The position numbers were made by a program, and so were the translations under genes. A stretch of DNA of 7,323 nucleotides, taken from positions 1-7,323 of the forward strand of contig PKXI01000111.1 of the NCBI GenBank assembly GCA_003133425.1, read 5' to 3'. Below, piece by piece: positions 7,305-7,323 of the stretch. The notes under the pieces are model-generated. The model did not search any database and was not told the origin of the DNA. It saw only the letters and a program-made list of their open reading frames with translations. The stretch comes from Acidobacteriaceae bacterium (GTDB lineage: Bacteria; Acidobacteriota; Terriglobia; Terriglobales; Acidobacteriaceae). Position 1 is the stretch's first letter. The number at the start of each line of letters is the position of its first letter.

Positions 7305-7323
7305 AATCTCTAAAAAAACGGGG

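Overview
The window looks like a piece of an Acidobacteriota chromosome (class Terriglobia or a close relative). This rests mainly on gene 1, a large Oar-type TonB-dependent receptor of the style greatly expanded in that phylum. The supporting signs are the GC-rich sequence (by eye a little under 60 %) and the company of exported TPR and c-heme/beta-propeller proteins. The phylum call is an inference from protein style, not from a marker gene.

Layout, all on the + strand: (1) positions 1-3287, the C-terminal 1094 residues of the receptor, cut off by the window start. (2) 3302-3345, a strong intrinsic terminator with a perfect 15-bp stem. (3) 3364-4806, a 480-residue exported protein made almost wholly of about 12 TPR units. 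(4) 4888-7302, an 804-residue exported or membrane-anchored protein that joins an N-terminal beta-rich region, one c-type heme motif (CANCH), a TolB/PD40-like beta-propeller and about six C-terminal TPR units. (5) 7303-7323, the start of the next intergenic region. No RNA genes, insertion sequences, CRISPR arrays or other mobile elements are visible, and there is no gene-free stretch longer than about 85 bases.

All three products are expected in the cell envelope: an outer-membrane barrel, a periplasmic TPR scaffold and a periplasmic heme/propeller/TPR protein. The last two genes are 81 bases apart with no clear terminator between them, so they are probably co-transcribed. The receptor is separated from them by the terminator. 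A working idea is that the TPR and heme-propeller proteins form or scaffold a periplasmic complex that works beside the receptor. The sequence does not show the substrate or an electron-transfer partner. The most interesting single item is the heme-propeller-TPR fusion. The rest is ordinary for this kind of genome, and I found no convincing defence system or other wholly new system.
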